42,790 nucleotides of DNA from Methanocaldococcus sp. Its GTDB lineage: Archaea > AGJL01 > Methanococci > Methanococcales > Methanocaldococcaceae. The notes beneath the pieces are model-generated. The model was not told the DNA's origin. It was given only the letters and a program-made list of their open reading frames with translations, and did not search any database. The position numbers were made by a program, and so were the translations under genes. Position 1 is the stretch's first letter, and the number at the start of each line of letters is the position of its first letter. Below, one piece after another: positions 8,396 to 17,772 of this stretch. Location: NCBI GenBank assembly GCA_027068365.1, contig JAMOTQ010000032.1, positions 1 through 42,790 on the forward strand, in the 5' to 3' direction.

Positions 8396-9910
8396 TTACC
8401 AATTCATTCCCATCCACTCTCCCACGATATCGATGTCTTTTCCGCCATATATTCCATCAAATCTATCAATTTTAACTATTGAAGGGAGGGGTATTGCAAT
8501 TCCAACTACAATAGCTTCTCCGATTCCCAAAGATGCCAAGTCCTTTACTAAATCTTCTCCTAACTCTTCTGAAGCTCTTTGTATGTATTTTTGGTCTTCT
8601 GGCTCTACTATTCTCAAAATTATTTTTGTGTTTGTTTGAGATAAGACATCAGGATGTAGTTGTTTTGGTCTTTGAGAAACTAATCCCAATCCAACACCAA
8701 ATTTCCTCCCTTCTCTTGCTATTTTTCCCAACCATAAACTTGCGGAGGTATTTTCATTTATTGGGATAAATATATGTGCCTCCTCTACTATTAACACAAC
8801 TGGTTTCGTTGCTATTTTGTAATGCGTTTCAATGTTGTTTAAGTTTTTTATTGCATTTGTTTTTATCATTTCATTTGGATGGTTTAAATCCCTTAAAGAT
8901 TTTATGTATAAAATCCTTTTAGATAATAGATTTTTTGCAATATAGCTAACAAAAGTAATCATCTGATGAATTTCCAATCCACTTAAATTAACAACATTTA
9001 TCTTCCCAATTTCAAACTCTTCAATAATATCCTTATTGCCAATATTTAATGAGAAGTCCTCCTTAAATTTACTAACTTTATCATATAAAGACACTAAATT
9101 AATAAAATCATCCTCACCAGTTTTCCTCATGTCGTATTTTCTTTTTAGAGGATGATAATATTTAATCTCCCATCCAACCTCTGCCAATTTCACCCACTCA
9201 TACAACAACTCTCCTAATTTTTCAATAAAATCCATTCCACTAAGCCCAGGAAATTCTTTTTTTATGGTGTGGTAGGCATATTCTAAGAATACCCTCTTTT
9301 TGTTTATCTCTTTATCATTATTACCTAACCCAATAATGTCAGCAAGTTCTTCTGGGGATAATATTGCAGGGTTTATTGTTGGATGTATTGCTTTAACTTT
9401 TTTCTCTAATTCTTCATGATAGAGTGTGGCATATTCCCCATGGGGGTCTAAAATTACAACACTTCCGTTCTTTTTTCCAAATTCTTTGCATAGAACAGCA
9501 ACGGTATTTGACTTCCCTCCCCCAGTAACTGATAAAATAGCGAAATGCCTTGAAACCAATTTATTTGTATCTAAATAGACCCTTATATTTTTCCTACTCA
9601 CTATACTTCCAATATTCAATCCACGTTGAACATAAAATATCTTATTTAGTATTTTATCATCGCATAGTTTTACTCCGCACTCTGGGGAAATTGGAGATTT
9701 ATTAATTTCGATTTTATTGTCTTTTAATGTTCCGATTACTTTTGCCGTACAGATAAATTTTTCATTTGTAAGTTTGACATCCTTAACTACTGCCAATATA
9801 TCATCATTGTCTATATTTTTAGCAAGCACATACTCCCCAAACTTAATTCTATTATTAGATTCAAATGTAAAATCTTTAATTGAAGTGTCTCCTATGATTT
9901 TCACATACAT
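8396..9910 (-). CDS. HerA/FtsK-type ATPase with N-terminal HAS barrel
   Basis: A 504-residue ring-forming DNA translocase of the HerA family. An N-terminal beta-rich HAS-barrel region (about 1-115) precedes the RecA-like core with Walker A VTGGGKSN (128-135). Walker B with catalytic glutamates is PVVLIVEEAHIF in the C-terminal third, followed by SQRPKQLHPDVLSQTNTKI, typical of the HerA sensor and Arg-finger region. HerA normally works with the NurA nuclease in end resection, but no NurA gene is nearby. Instead a TPR gene lies 13 nt upstream on the same strand. The ATG follows GAGGGGATGT. Whether this is the repair HerA or a paralogue cannot be decided here. Confidence 0.87.
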   Translation of the reverse strand: MYVKIIGDTSIKDFTFESNNRIKFGEYVLAKNIDNDDILAVVKDVKLTNEKFICTAKVIGTLKDNKIEINKSPISPECGVKLCDDKILNKIFYVQRGLNIGSIVSRKNIRVYLDTNKLVSRHFAILSVTGGGKSNTVAVLCKEFGKKNGSVVILDPHGEYATLYHEELEKKVKAIHPTINPAILSPEELADIIGLGNNDKEINKKRVFLEYAYHTIKKEFPGLSGMDFIEKLGELLYEWVKLAEVGWEIKYYHPLKRKYDMRKTGEDDFINLVSLYDKVSKFKEDFSLNIGNKDIIEEFEIGKINVVNLSGLEIHQMITFVSYIAKNLLSKRILYIKSLRDLNHPNEMIKTNAIKNLNNIETHYKIATKPVVLIVEEAHIFIPINENTSASLWLGKIAREGRKFGVGLGLVSQRPKQLHPDVLSQTNTKIILRIVEPEDQKYIQRASEELGEDLVKDLASLGIGEAIVVGIAIPLPSIVKIDRFDGIYGGKDIDIVGEWMGMNW

Positions 9911-9923
9911 CCCCTCTCTTAAC

Positions 9924-11660
9924 TTAAATTATATATCCAAATGAAGACACCAATTCATTTTTACAGAAGTTTATAACCTCTTCACTTGGGGTGTAATCTT
10001 TTGGAGATTGGCAAAATTTATACATTTCACTTGGCAATACATTTTTTAAATATTCAAGTATTTCCTCAATTTTTTTACGCTGTCCTTCTTCCAAAGTGTT
10101 TAAATAATCTAAATTTTCAACATACATAATGTAAAAGTAAGCACCAATAGGGTTTTTAAATAGGTATTTGTATATCATTGCAAGGTAGTAAGTTATTGCG
10201 TTAATTTTGTAATAAATTGTAGGGGGATTTAAGAGAGGAGAATTTATTTCTAAATCTATTGGCTCCCTGTTCATTAGCTTTTGTACTATTTCTTTTATGC
10301 TTTCATCATTGGTTATTTTTAGCAACTTCTTAGCCATTGAAAATGCCTCTTCATAGTTGCCCATTTCTTCATTTATTACTATTAATGCCTTTAAAACTTC
10401 AATATCTTGGGAATCTAATCGATAAGCATTCATATAGTAATCATAAGCGGCATTATATTTTTTTAATTTGTAGGAAATGTAACCTGCAACTTTTAACCAA
10501 TTGATATTTTCAGAGTTCCAATTCAATATTTTACTAACATATATCATTGCTTGTTCATAATATTTTAAAACGCCAGTTATGTCCCCCTTACCAATGAGGG
10601 AATATACTGTAAATAGATTAGCTTCATTTTCTGGGATATTCCCTAAATAAAGCTCTAATATTTTATCAAATAACTCAGATGCTTCCTCATAATTTTTATG
10701 TTTGTAATGGTATACGCTCAATCCAAAGTATGCATATGGATTTTGATATATTTCAATGGATTTTTTGTATGCATCAACAGCGTCATTTTTATCAAGTTTA
10801 TTTAATAAATCCCCCTTTTTTGCATAATATAAACATCTTTCAAATTCATAAATGGCGTTTTCTATTGAAGAAAGGCCTTTTAAGTGTTCTTCAAATATTT
10901 CTAAAACTACACTTTTGTAATAATATGCCACGTCATTATTTTCATCAATTTCCAAAATTTTATTGAAATATTTTAATGAAGAGATGTACTCCTTATTTTC
11001 TAAATACCTAATCCCAAGAGATAAATAATCAACTGTATTGTTATCAATATTTTTTATGATTTTTTCCAACGATTTAGCAATCTCAGCATATTCCCCATCA
11101 ACATTTTTATTTAAGAGTTGTTTAAATAAAGTATATGCATTTTCAACATCGCCAAGCAACAAGTAAAGTTTTGCAGCATTAATTAATGCATTAATATTGT
11201 TTTCATTCAATTTATACGCTTTCAAGTAATAATTTAAAGCAGTTTCATATTTCTTATTTTTAAGGCAGATATCCCCCAACATCTCATATATTTCACTCTT
11301 TTTTATCTTATCAGATGCTTTAAGTAAACAATCATACGCTTTATTTAATTCACCCATTTTATAGTGAATAAGCCCTTTCAAATAAAAGAAATTATGATTT
11401 TTTGAAAGTGATATCGCATTTTTTAATGCATTTAATGCAGAGTTATAATCCCCCAAATTATAATATGACAACGCCAAATTATACCAATCGTTTGCATTTT
11501 CATTTTTAATATTTAGAGCTTTTAAATAAAACTCCACAGCTTTCTCATAATCCCCAGATTCAAAATACTGGTTAGCTTTGTTTATGTATTCCATATACTC
11601 TTCCTCTCCCTTTTCCCCCTTTTTATTAAAAATATTTTTTAACTTATCCAATATTCCCAT
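9924..11660 (-). CDS. Tetratricopeptide-repeat protein
   Basis: A 578-residue protein made largely of TPR units such as DYEKAVEFYLKALNIKNENA (about 37-56) and NDWYNLALSYYNLGDYNSAL (57-76), with similar units to about residue 480. The C-terminal 100 residues are helical and not clearly TPR. The N-terminal 25 residues are lysine-rich and glutamate-rich (LKNIFNKKGEKGEEEYMEY). No signal peptide is present. TPR arrays bind partner proteins; here the partner is unknown, though the close-packed HerA-like ATPase downstream is a candidate. The ATG follows GGTGATAAG. Confidence 0.88.
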   Translation of the reverse strand: MGILDKLKNIFNKKGEKGEEEYMEYINKANQYFESGDYEKAVEFYLKALNIKNENANDWYNLALSYYNLGDYNSALNALKNAISLSKNHNFFYLKGLIHYKMGELNKAYDCLLKASDKIKKSEIYEMLGDICLKNKKYETALNYYLKAYKLNENNINALINAAKLYLLLGDVENAYTLFKQLLNKNVDGEYAEIAKSLEKIIKNIDNNTVDYLSLGIRYLENKEYISSLKYFNKILEIDENNDVAYYYKSVVLEIFEEHLKGLSSIENAIYEFERCLYYAKKGDLLNKLDKNDAVDAYKKSIEIYQNPYAYFGLSVYHYKHKNYEEASELFDKILELYLGNIPENEANLFTVYSLIGKGDITGVLKYYEQAMIYVSKILNWNSENINWLKVAGYISYKLKKYNAAYDYYMNAYRLDSQDIEVLKALIVINEEMGNYEEAFSMAKKLLKITNDESIKEIVQKLMNREPIDLEINSPLLNPPTIYYKINAITYYLAMIYKYLFKNPIGAYFYIMYVENLDYLNTLEEGQRKKIEEILEYLKNVLPSEMYKFCQSPKDYTPSEEVINFCKNELVSSFGYII

Positions 11661-11664
11661 CTTA

Positions 11665-12651
11665 TCACCAAATTTTATGCCCTACATTATTTGCCTTAGT
11701 TATAATTATATCCCCACAAACTCCATAATTATCAAAAACTTTATTAGCTTTTTCAATTATTAATTTTTTATCCCCAAAGGCATAAATTGTTGGTCCAAAA
11801 CTTGAAAGTCCTGCATAAACATCTTTATGCAACTCCCTAATTAAATCCTTAACAATATCTGACTGTAAATTAAGTTCAACCTTTTTAAACCCTAAATATT
11901 GAATCTTATTAACAACCTCTCCAAAATCATCCAAATTTTTTTCAACAACTGCTGGCATCATCTTCATTAAAACCAAATGGCAGATTTTTTCAACCTCATT
12001 TAAAGGAACTGGGCAGTATTTTTTAAATATATCAACCTCTTTTTTTCCATAGACATGCTCTCCCTTTGGAATTATTAAGATAGTTTCCCAATCAAAGTCC
12101 TGCCTAAATATTATCGGTGCTGGCTTAACCCCCTTTGAAGCAGATGAAGGTCTAAAATCTTCTTTATCTTTACCCCTACCAAAACTATGCCCTCCGTCAA
12201 TTAAAAAGCCGCCATATTCAAAAGCCCCTATTCCAATGCCAGAAGTCCCTCCCCTTCCAGTAACTTTGGCTATCTCATAACCATCCATTTCTTTATCATA
12301 TATTTTTGATATTAATTTACCAACAGCCAAAGATAGCTGTGTTCCACTACCAAGACCAGAATGAGCCGGAAATAGAGATAGGATTTTTAAATCAATCCCC
12401 TCCCCATCAACGACTTCTAAAACTTTAATAGCTGTGTTATATACTCTATCTCTAATAGATTTTAAAAAATCTTCATCAAACCTTTCGATTAATCTTTTAT
12501 CAAACTCAACATTTATCTCATCACTTTCCTTCCCTTCAATTTTTATGTTTGGTTCTTCTAACGCTAAACCAATGCCTCCATCTACCCTCCCAATAGAACC
12601 ATTTAAATCAATAAGCCCCATGTGAATCCTTGATGGAGTTTGGATTATCAA
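11665..12651 (-). CDS. mptG: Beta-ribofuranosylaminobenzene 5'-phosphate synthase
   Basis: RFAP synthase condenses PRPP with 4-hydroxybenzoate or p-aminobenzoate, the first committed step toward the methanopterin side chain. It is a GHMP-fold protein of 328 residues, with the motif FPAHSGLGSGTQLSLAVG near 92-109 and a C-terminal SSFGPTIYAFGD block. Translation starts at TTG (12649-12651) after GGTGAGAT; the next in-frame ATG (MGLIDLNG) would remove the conserved start. I recall MJ1427 being shown to have this activity. It lies 4 nt upstream of the TPR gene on the same strand. Confidence 0.92.
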   Translation of the reverse strand: MIIQTPSRIHMGLIDLNGSIGRVDGGIGLALEEPNIKIEGKESDEINVEFDKRLIERFDEDFLKSIRDRVYNTAIKVLEVVDGEGIDLKILSLFPAHSGLGSGTQLSLAVGKLISKIYDKEMDGYEIAKVTGRGGTSGIGIGAFEYGGFLIDGGHSFGRGKDKEDFRPSSASKGVKPAPIIFRQDFDWETILIIPKGEHVYGKKEVDIFKKYCPVPLNEVEKICHLVLMKMMPAVVEKNLDDFGEVVNKIQYLGFKKVELNLQSDIVKDLIRELHKDVYAGLSSFGPTIYAFGDKKLIIEKANKVFDNYGVCGDIIITKANNVGHKIW

Positions 12652-12747
12652 AATCTCACCATTATAAAGGTTTTGAAAATAATAACAAATATAGTCGGAT
12701 GTTCTATAAATTAAATATTTACAACAAAAATAAAAAGTTTATTTATT

Positions 12748-13212
12748 CTAAATTAATGCCTCAATTAAGTCCCCTCTTGTAACAATACCAATTAAATTTC
12801 CTTCATCATCAACCACTGGCAATCTTTTGATGTTATTTTCAACCATTAACTTTGCCGCATCGTTAATTGTCATATCCGGCTTGGCAACTACAACCTTTTT
12901 AGTCATGACATCCCTAACTTTTGTTTTTAGAGCATTTTTCAAATCTTCTTTAAACTCTTCAATCTTTAAAGCCGTTTTTAAAGGCAATTCAATCAAATCC
13001 AATGGAGATGGTAAAATAAGGTTTAAATCCTCATTGTGAGTAATTAATGTTTTTACTATATCACTCTCTGAAATTATTCCCACCAACTTACCGTCTTTAT
13101 TTAAGACAGGAGCACCACTTATTTTCTTTTCCCTAAACAATTTTATAACATCAGTTAAATCATTATCCTCATAAACTACAATAGGTTTTTTCATAATATC
13201 TTTTATTAGCAT
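12748..13212 (-). CDS. Protein of two paired CBS domains
   Basis: A 154-residue protein made only of a CBS pair (about 1-62 and 92-154): IKDIMKKPIVVYEDNDLTDV then KISGAPVLNKDGKLVGIISE in the first, and VRDVMTKKVVVAKPDMTIND then IKRLPVVDDEGNLIGIVTRG in the second. The linker carries LILPSPLDLIELPLKTAL. CBS pairs bind adenosine nucleotides or related ligands and regulate partners, so this is likely a stand-alone energy or ligand sensor. Its ATG shares a base with the comC stop (TAATG overlap) after GGTGAAAT, so it is translationally coupled to comC. Confidence 0.93.
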   Translation of the reverse strand: MLIKDIMKKPIVVYEDNDLTDVIKLFREKKISGAPVLNKDGKLVGIISESDIVKTLITHNEDLNLILPSPLDLIELPLKTALKIEEFKEDLKNALKTKVRDVMTKKVVVAKPDMTINDAAKLMVENNIKRLPVVDDEGNLIGIVTRGDLIEALI

Positions 13213-14249
13213 TATTTCACCACATAACCATCAATATCTAACCCAACTTCTTTACATATCTCTTTTAATTGATTGTATAGGTTTTCATCAATTTCAAAAC
13301 CCTCTTTTCTTTTGGCTTTATTTCTCTCTTCAATTTCCCCAGGAATTAATATTTCAAAGCCCTCTGCTGGCTCTGAGCTTTTAATCTCCTCCATCAACTC
13401 ATCAACTTTCTTCTTAAATTCCTCTTTACCCATAAAAAAGTCAGGATTTATAACTATAAACAAATCTCCCTTGGTGCATCTCTCATTTGGGTTTGCTGTT
13501 CCTCTAACCTTACTTCCAACCTCAGCCCCACCAATTGCTGACAACATCTCAATAGCCAAAGCTAAACCATACCCCTTAGGTCCTCCAAATGGTAATATAC
13601 ACCCCTCCAACGCCTTAGCAGGGTCTGTTGTTGGTCTTCCATCTTTATCCACTGCACAACCCTCTGGAATCTTTATTTTTTTTCTTAACGCTTCTAAAAT
13701 CTTCCCCCTCGCTATTGAAGCAGTAGCCATATCTAAGGAAAACTTATATTTATTTCCTTTAAAAGCAATGGCTATTGGATTTGTCCCTAAAATCTTCTCT
13801 TTACCACCAAAAGGTGCCATAGCTGGCTCTGTGTTTGTTATTGTTATTCCAATCATATCCTGATGCATAGCCAGCTCTGAATAATAGCCGGCTATACCAA
13901 AGTGATTAGCATTTCTTGTAGCAACAACTCCAACTCCGACATTTTTTGCTTTATCTATGGCTAAATCCATTGCCCTTTTTCCAACAACTTGCCCTAAACC
14001 TAAATCTCCATCCACAACTGCTGTTGCTGGACTCTCCTTAACTATCTTTATGTTTGGCTTTGGATTTATATTTCCCAATTTTAAGGCAGTTATGTATTGA
14101 GGAAATCTACCAATTCCATGGGAAGTGAAGCCCTTTAAATCTGCCTCGACAAAAACATCAGCAGTTATTTTGGCATCTTCTTCTGGAACACCAAATTTTT
14201 TTAAAACATCAATTATAAGCTTTCTCTCATTTTCTGGTGTTAAAATCAT
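13212..14249 (-). CDS. comC: L-sulfolactate / malate dehydrogenase
   Basis: NAD(P)-dependent 2-hydroxyacid dehydrogenase of the LDH2/MDH2 family. In methanogens ComC oxidises (R)-sulfolactate to sulfopyruvate during coenzyme M synthesis and also acts on malate. The 345-residue product shows GFTSHGIGRFPQYI (a family active-site block near 55), NANHFGIAGYYSELAM with a conserved His, and PFGGPKGYGLALAIEMLSA. Two adjacent ATG codons exist; the second (14247-14249) is preferred because the family starts MIL and GGAGGGG gives better spacing. The sequence closely matches my memory of MJ1425. The CBS-pair gene follows with a 1-nt overlap. Confidence 0.94.
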   Translation of the reverse strand: MILTPENERKLIIDVLKKFGVPEEDAKITADVFVEADLKGFTSHGIGRFPQYITALKLGNINPKPNIKIVKESPATAVVDGDLGLGQVVGKRAMDLAIDKAKNVGVGVVATRNANHFGIAGYYSELAMHQDMIGITITNTEPAMAPFGGKEKILGTNPIAIAFKGNKYKFSLDMATASIARGKILEALRKKIKIPEGCAVDKDGRPTTDPAKALEGCILPFGGPKGYGLALAIEMLSAIGGAEVGSKVRGTANPNERCTKGDLFIVINPDFFMGKEEFKKKVDELMEEIKSSEPAEGFEILIPGEIEERNKAKRKEGFEIDENLYNQLKEICKEVGLDIDGYVVK

Positions 14250-14283
14250 CATTTCCCCTCCATAAATTTTATTTTTTTATTTT

Positions 14284-14808
14284 TTATGGTTTTACATAAG
14301 CCATGTTGTAATAAACAATATCTCCATCGGCATCAACTATTGCTATCAACAACTTTTTTCTAACTGAGTGGGCAACCCTAACAAAGCCCGTCAGTTCATT
14401 TAATAAGATAGAACTATCCTCAGTAAATACCTTAACCAAATAAACGGAGTGTTCTTTATCTATGTTGGCTCCTCTCTCATACAACCTAAAATCAGCACCA
14501 TACTTTAAGCCGGTTTTTACTATATAGCCCCTACTTCTTAAATCTTTATAAACTAAGTATTTTGAACACAGCCGTTCTTCAACATTTCTTGCATATTCAT
14601 ATAACTCTTCAAAACTCATTATTTTTTTATTTTTATCTTTAACCTCCAACCACCCCAAATTTATTAAATAGAGGGCTTCAACCAATGATAAAGATAAAAA
14701 ATTTCCCTCAACATTTCCATAATGCTTTGCTGACAACTTAGATATTCCGTTTTTATCAAAAACTATAACTCTATCTCCATCCAATAATCCAATTATTTTT
14801 TTGCCCAT
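14284..14808 (-). CDS. endA: tRNA-splicing endonuclease, homotetrameric type
   Basis: EndA cuts introns from pre-tRNAs at bulge-helix-bulge sites. At 174 residues it is the single-unit archaeal form that assembles as a homotetramer. The catalytic triad is present: Tyr110 (FRLYERG), His120 (EHSVYLVKV) and Lys151 ([10 protein letters not shown]), matching Tyr115/His125/Lys156 of M. jannaschii with a constant offset of 5. The N-terminal half carries the usual small alpha/beta domain. The ATG follows GTGAGATAAA. It is transcribed away from cfbD, sharing a 134-nt divergent promoter region. Confidence 0.95.
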   Translation of the reverse strand: MGKKIIGLLDGDRVIVFDKNGISKLSAKHYGNVEGNFLSLSLVEALYLINLGWLEVKDKNKKIMSFEELYEYARNVEERLCSKYLVYKDLRSRGYIVKTGLKYGADFRLYERGANIDKEHSVYLVKVFTEDSSILLNELTGFVRVAHSVRKKLLIAIVDADGDIVYYNMAYVKP

Positions 14809-14942
14809 TTTATCTCACACCAAATTTATTTTTGTTGGGTTTTAACAATCCAAAAGTTTTTTGTTGATAGTGAAATAAATAACATATGGTTTTTGCATAG
14901 GTTATATTAAAATATTAAAATTAACTTTATGGGGTGGATTTA
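14809..14942. promoter_or_regulatory. Divergent endA / cfbD promoter region
   Basis: This 134-nt gap separates the starts of endA (minus) and cfbD (plus). It is AT-rich, with TATA-like material at about 14900-14920 (TTATATTAAAATATT) suitably placed about 25-40 nt before cfbD. The GGGTGG just before 14943 serves as the cfbD ribosome binding site. No ORF, RNA gene or clear long palindrome was found. Confidence 0.4.
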
Positions 14943-16007
14943 ATGATATTTCATCCAAGACCTTCTCCTATTGCCGCGGCAATGTATCAACTTAGGGACT
15001 TGGGAGTTGATGCTATAATTTTACATGGACCAAGTGGTTGCTGTTTTAGAACAGCAAGATTGTTGGAGTTGGATGGAGTTAGAGTATTTACAAGTAATAT
15101 AGATGAAAACGCCATTGTCTTTGGAGCCTCTGAGAATTTAAAAAATGCCTTGGACTATGCAATTAACTATTTAAAAAATGAGTTAAAGAAAGAGAAGCCA
15201 ATGATTGGTATAGTTGGGACATGTGCAAGTATGATTATTGGAGAGGACTTATGGGAGTTTGTTGATGATGATAGAGCCATAATAATCCCAGTTGAAGTGC
15301 ATAGTGGTAGTGGGGATAACACAGTTGGAGCTATAAGGGCAATGGAGTCAGCTTTAAAGTTGGGAATTATTGATGAGAAAGAGTTTGAGAGGCAGAAGTT
15401 TTTATTAAAAAAAGCCACTGAGATTGAGAAAACGAGGGGGATGGCAAAGAAAGAGTATATAAAACCAACCTATGATGATGATTTAAATGAAGCTATAAAT
15501 GCTTTAAAGGAATTAAAAGAAAAAGATGGGAAGATAGCTTGTGTATTAAATGCTAAAAAAGAAACTGCCTATTTATTTGCTCATCCTTTAATTGTATTGA
15601 ATAAATATTTTAACTGTGTAAATATTGCCAATTTAGATACAAATAAGGGGCTTCCAAAGATAAGAAGGGATGCAAAAAATATATTAAATAGTTTTAAAGC
15701 AGATTATATTACAGGGGGTTTAGATGAATATCCAATAACCGGAGAAAAGGCAGTTAATATATTAAAAGATTTGGATGTTGATGCTGTTGTTGTCTCTGGT
15801 GTTCCCCATGCTTTGCCTATTGAAGAAATAGATAAAGATATAATAAAGATAGGCATAAGTGATGGACCAAGAACTTATTACCCTATAAAAGAGATTTATG
15901 ATTATGCAATTGTTGAGTTAGATGCTCATGCAAAGGTTTTAGGGAAAAAAGATATTGTTAAGTCGAGATTTGGAGAAATATTGGATTATATGCTAAGTAA
16001 GATTTAA
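14943..16007 (+). CDS. cfbD: Ni-sirohydrochlorin a,c-diamide reductive cyclase, NifD-like subunit
   Basis: CfbD with the NifH-like CfbC carries out the ATP-driven six-electron reduction and ring closure that form the F430 macrocycle for methyl-CoM reductase. The 354-residue protein resembles nitrogenase component 1: cysteines in HGPSGCCFRTARLLE and GIVGTCASMIIGEDLW probably hold an Fe-S cluster. The ATG at 14943 is preferred, with GGTG 10 to 7 nt before it; the frame could extend 9 nt to a GTG. cfbC is not in the window. cfbB, acting just before this step, lies downstream on the same strand, with rfcS between them. Confidence 0.93.
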   Translation: MIFHPRPSPIAAAMYQLRDLGVDAIILHGPSGCCFRTARLLELDGVRVFTSNIDENAIVFGASENLKNALDYAINYLKNELKKEKPMIGIVGTCASMIIGEDLWEFVDDDRAIIIPVEVHSGSGDNTVGAIRAMESALKLGIIDEKEFERQKFLLKKATEIEKTRGMAKKEYIKPTYDDDLNEAINALKELKEKDGKIACVLNAKKETAYLFAHPLIVLNKYFNCVNIANLDTNKGLPKIRRDAKNILNSFKADYITGGLDEYPITGEKAVNILKDLDVDAVVVSGVPHALPIEEIDKDIIKIGISDGPRTYYPIKEIYDYAIVELDAHAKVLGKKDIVKSRFGEILDYMLSKI

Positions 16008-16046
16008 AAACTTTATAAATAGGATATAAAATTTTGTGGTGATAAT

Positions 16047-17681
16047 ATGGACAAACCATGGGTAGAGAAGTATAGACCAAAAACATTGGACGAGATTGTT
16101 GGACAGGATGAAATCGTAAAAAGATTAAAGAAATACGTTGAAAAAAAAAGCATGCCACATTTATTATTTAGCGGACCTCCTGGGGTTGGAAAGTGCTTAA
16201 CAGGGGATACAAAGGTTATTATAAACGGAGAGATTAAAAAAATTGGAGAGGTTGTTGAAGAAATTAGTAATGGGAAGTTTGGAGCAACTTTAACTAACAA
16301 CTTAAAGGTTTTAGGAATTGATGAATACGGAAAAATCAGAGAGTTTAATGTGCAGTATGTTTATAAGGATAAAACCAACACTTTGATAAAAATAAAAACC
16401 AAAATGGGTAGAGAGTTAAAGGTAACTACCTACCACCCTTTATTAATAAACAACAAAAATGGAGAAATAAAATGGGAGAAGGCAGAGAATTTAAAGGTTG
16501 GGGATAAGTTAGCAGTTCCATGCAATATTGTTTATAAAAAAAATGGCTTTATCTTTAAAGATAAAAAATTGAAAGGAAAAGGTCTAATCATAAATGAAAA
16601 TATATTAAACTATTTATCAGAAAAATTAAATTTAGATGCTGATTTAAGTAAGAACGTTTTAAAAGAAATTCTCTACAAATTAGAAACAATGGATAACAAT
16701 ATAGATGATAAGTTAAAGGATGCAATATCATATCTTATATTTTTACATGAAAATCAATTATATTGGGATGAAATTGTTGAAATTGAGCAATTAAGTGGAG
16801 AATTCACAATCTATGATTTGCATGTTCCAAAATACTACAACTTCATTGGTGGTAATTTACCAACTATACTGCACAATACAACTGCCGCTTTATGTTTAGC
16901 AAGGGATTTATTTGGAGAAAATTGGAGAGACAACTTTTTAGAACTTAATGCGTCAGATGAAAGAGGGATAGACGTTATTAGGACAAAAGTAAAAGAATTT
17001 GCAAGAACTAAGCCAATTGGAGATGTTCCATTTAAAATTATATTCTTAGATGAGAGTGATGCATTAACAGCAGATGCACAAAACGCTTTAAGAAGAACAA
17101 TGGAGAAATATTCAGATGTAGCTCGTTTTATTCTTAGTTGCAATTACCCAAGCAAGATTATCCCTCCAATTCAATCAAGATGTGCAATATTTAGGTTTTC
17201 ACCATTAAAGAAGGAAGATATAGCTAAAAAGCTAAAAGAAATTGCTGAGAAAGAAGGTTTAAAATTAACTGAAAGTGGGTTGGATGCAATAATTTATGTT
17301 TCAGAGGGAGATATGAGGAAGGCAATAAATGTCTTGCAAACAGCAGCAGCGTTAAGTGATGTTATAGATGATGAGATTGTTTATAAGGTCTCATCAAGGG
17401 CAAGACCAGAGGAAGTTAAAAAGATGATGCAATTAGCTTTAAATGGAAAGTTTATTGAAGCGAGAGATTTATTATACAAGTTAATGGTTGAATGGGGAAT
17501 GAGTGGGGAGGATATATTAAACCAGATGTTTAGGGAGATAAACAACTTGGATATAGATGAGAGAAAGAAGGTTGAGTTAGCAGATGCTATTGGTGAAACT
17601 GATTTCAGAATAGTTGAAGGGGCTAATGAACGAATTCAATTGAGTGCGTTATTAGCAAAAATGGCTTTAATGGGAAAGTAA
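16047..17681 (+). CDS. rfcS: Replication factor C small subunit, interrupted by an intein
   Basis: RfcS is the AAA+ clamp-loader subunit that, with RfcL, loads PCNA onto primed DNA. The precursor has 544 residues; removing the 228-residue intein (50-277) leaves 316, normal for the family. Host motifs are Walker A GPPGVGK (43-49) continuing with TT after the intein, Walker B IIFLDESDAL, sensor 1 LSCNYPSKI and SRC motif IQSRCAIFRF. The ATG follows GGTGATAAT. It lies between two F430 genes on the same strand. The M. jannaschii homologue, as I recall, carries three inteins; only one site is occupied here. Confidence 0.96.
   Translation: MDKPWVEKYRPKTLDEIVGQDEIVKRLKKYVEKKSMPHLLFSGPPGVGKCLTGDTKVIINGEIKKIGEVVEEISNGKFGATLTNNLKVLGIDEYGKIREFNVQYVYKDKTNTLIKIKTKMGRELKVTTYHPLLINNKNGEIKWEKAENLKVGDKLAVPCNIVYKKNGFIFKDKKLKGKGLIINENILNYLSEKLNLDADLSKNVLKEILYKLETMDNNIDDKLKDAISYLIFLHENQLYWDEIVEIEQLSGEFTIYDLHVPKYYNFIGGNLPTILHNTTAALCLARDLFGENWRDNFLELNASDERGIDVIRTKVKEFARTKPIGDVPFKIIFLDESDALTADAQNALRRTMEKYSDVARFILSCNYPSKIIPPIQSRCAIFRFSPLKKEDIAKKLKEIAEKEGLKLTESGLDAIIYVSEGDMRKAINVLQTAAALSDVIDDEIVYKVSSRARPEEVKKMMQLALNGKFIEARDLLYKLMVEWGMSGEDILNQMFREINNLDIDERKKVELADAIGETDFRIVEGANERIQLSALLAKMALMGK
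16194..16877 (+). other. RfcS mini-intein (228 residues) in the Walker A motif
   Basis: Protein-splicing element starting at Cys50 (CLTGDTKVIINGEIKKI, block A) and ending at Asn277 (TILHN, block G), followed by Thr as +1 nucleophile. Block B is LKVTTYHPLLI with the TxxH motif, and block F is YDLHVPKYYNFIGG. All splicing residues are canonical, so it should be active. The middle region (about 90 residues from NIVYKKNG to IVEIEQ) has no LAGLIDADG motif, so the homing endonuclease appears lost and the element is probably immobile. Insertion directly after the P-loop lysine means unspliced protein cannot bind ATP properly. Confidence 0.93.
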
Positions 17682-17772
17682 TTAAAAAAATAACTTATAA
17701 TTATTTTTAAATTTTTGATAAATCTCTATAATTTTTATAATTGCTATTTTCTATATAAAAGAGGTTGATTGT

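Noticed and set aside
13273-13863. Plus-strand open frame of 196 codons opposite comC
   Set aside because: It lies wholly within the well-supported comC gene, has low-complexity Ser/Pro/Ile composition typical of an antisense shadow, and has no ribosome binding site.
16047-17681. rfcS as a frameshifted or insertion-disrupted gene
   Set aside because: The insert is in frame, has all intein blocks and restores an exact P-loop (GPPGVGKTT) when removed.
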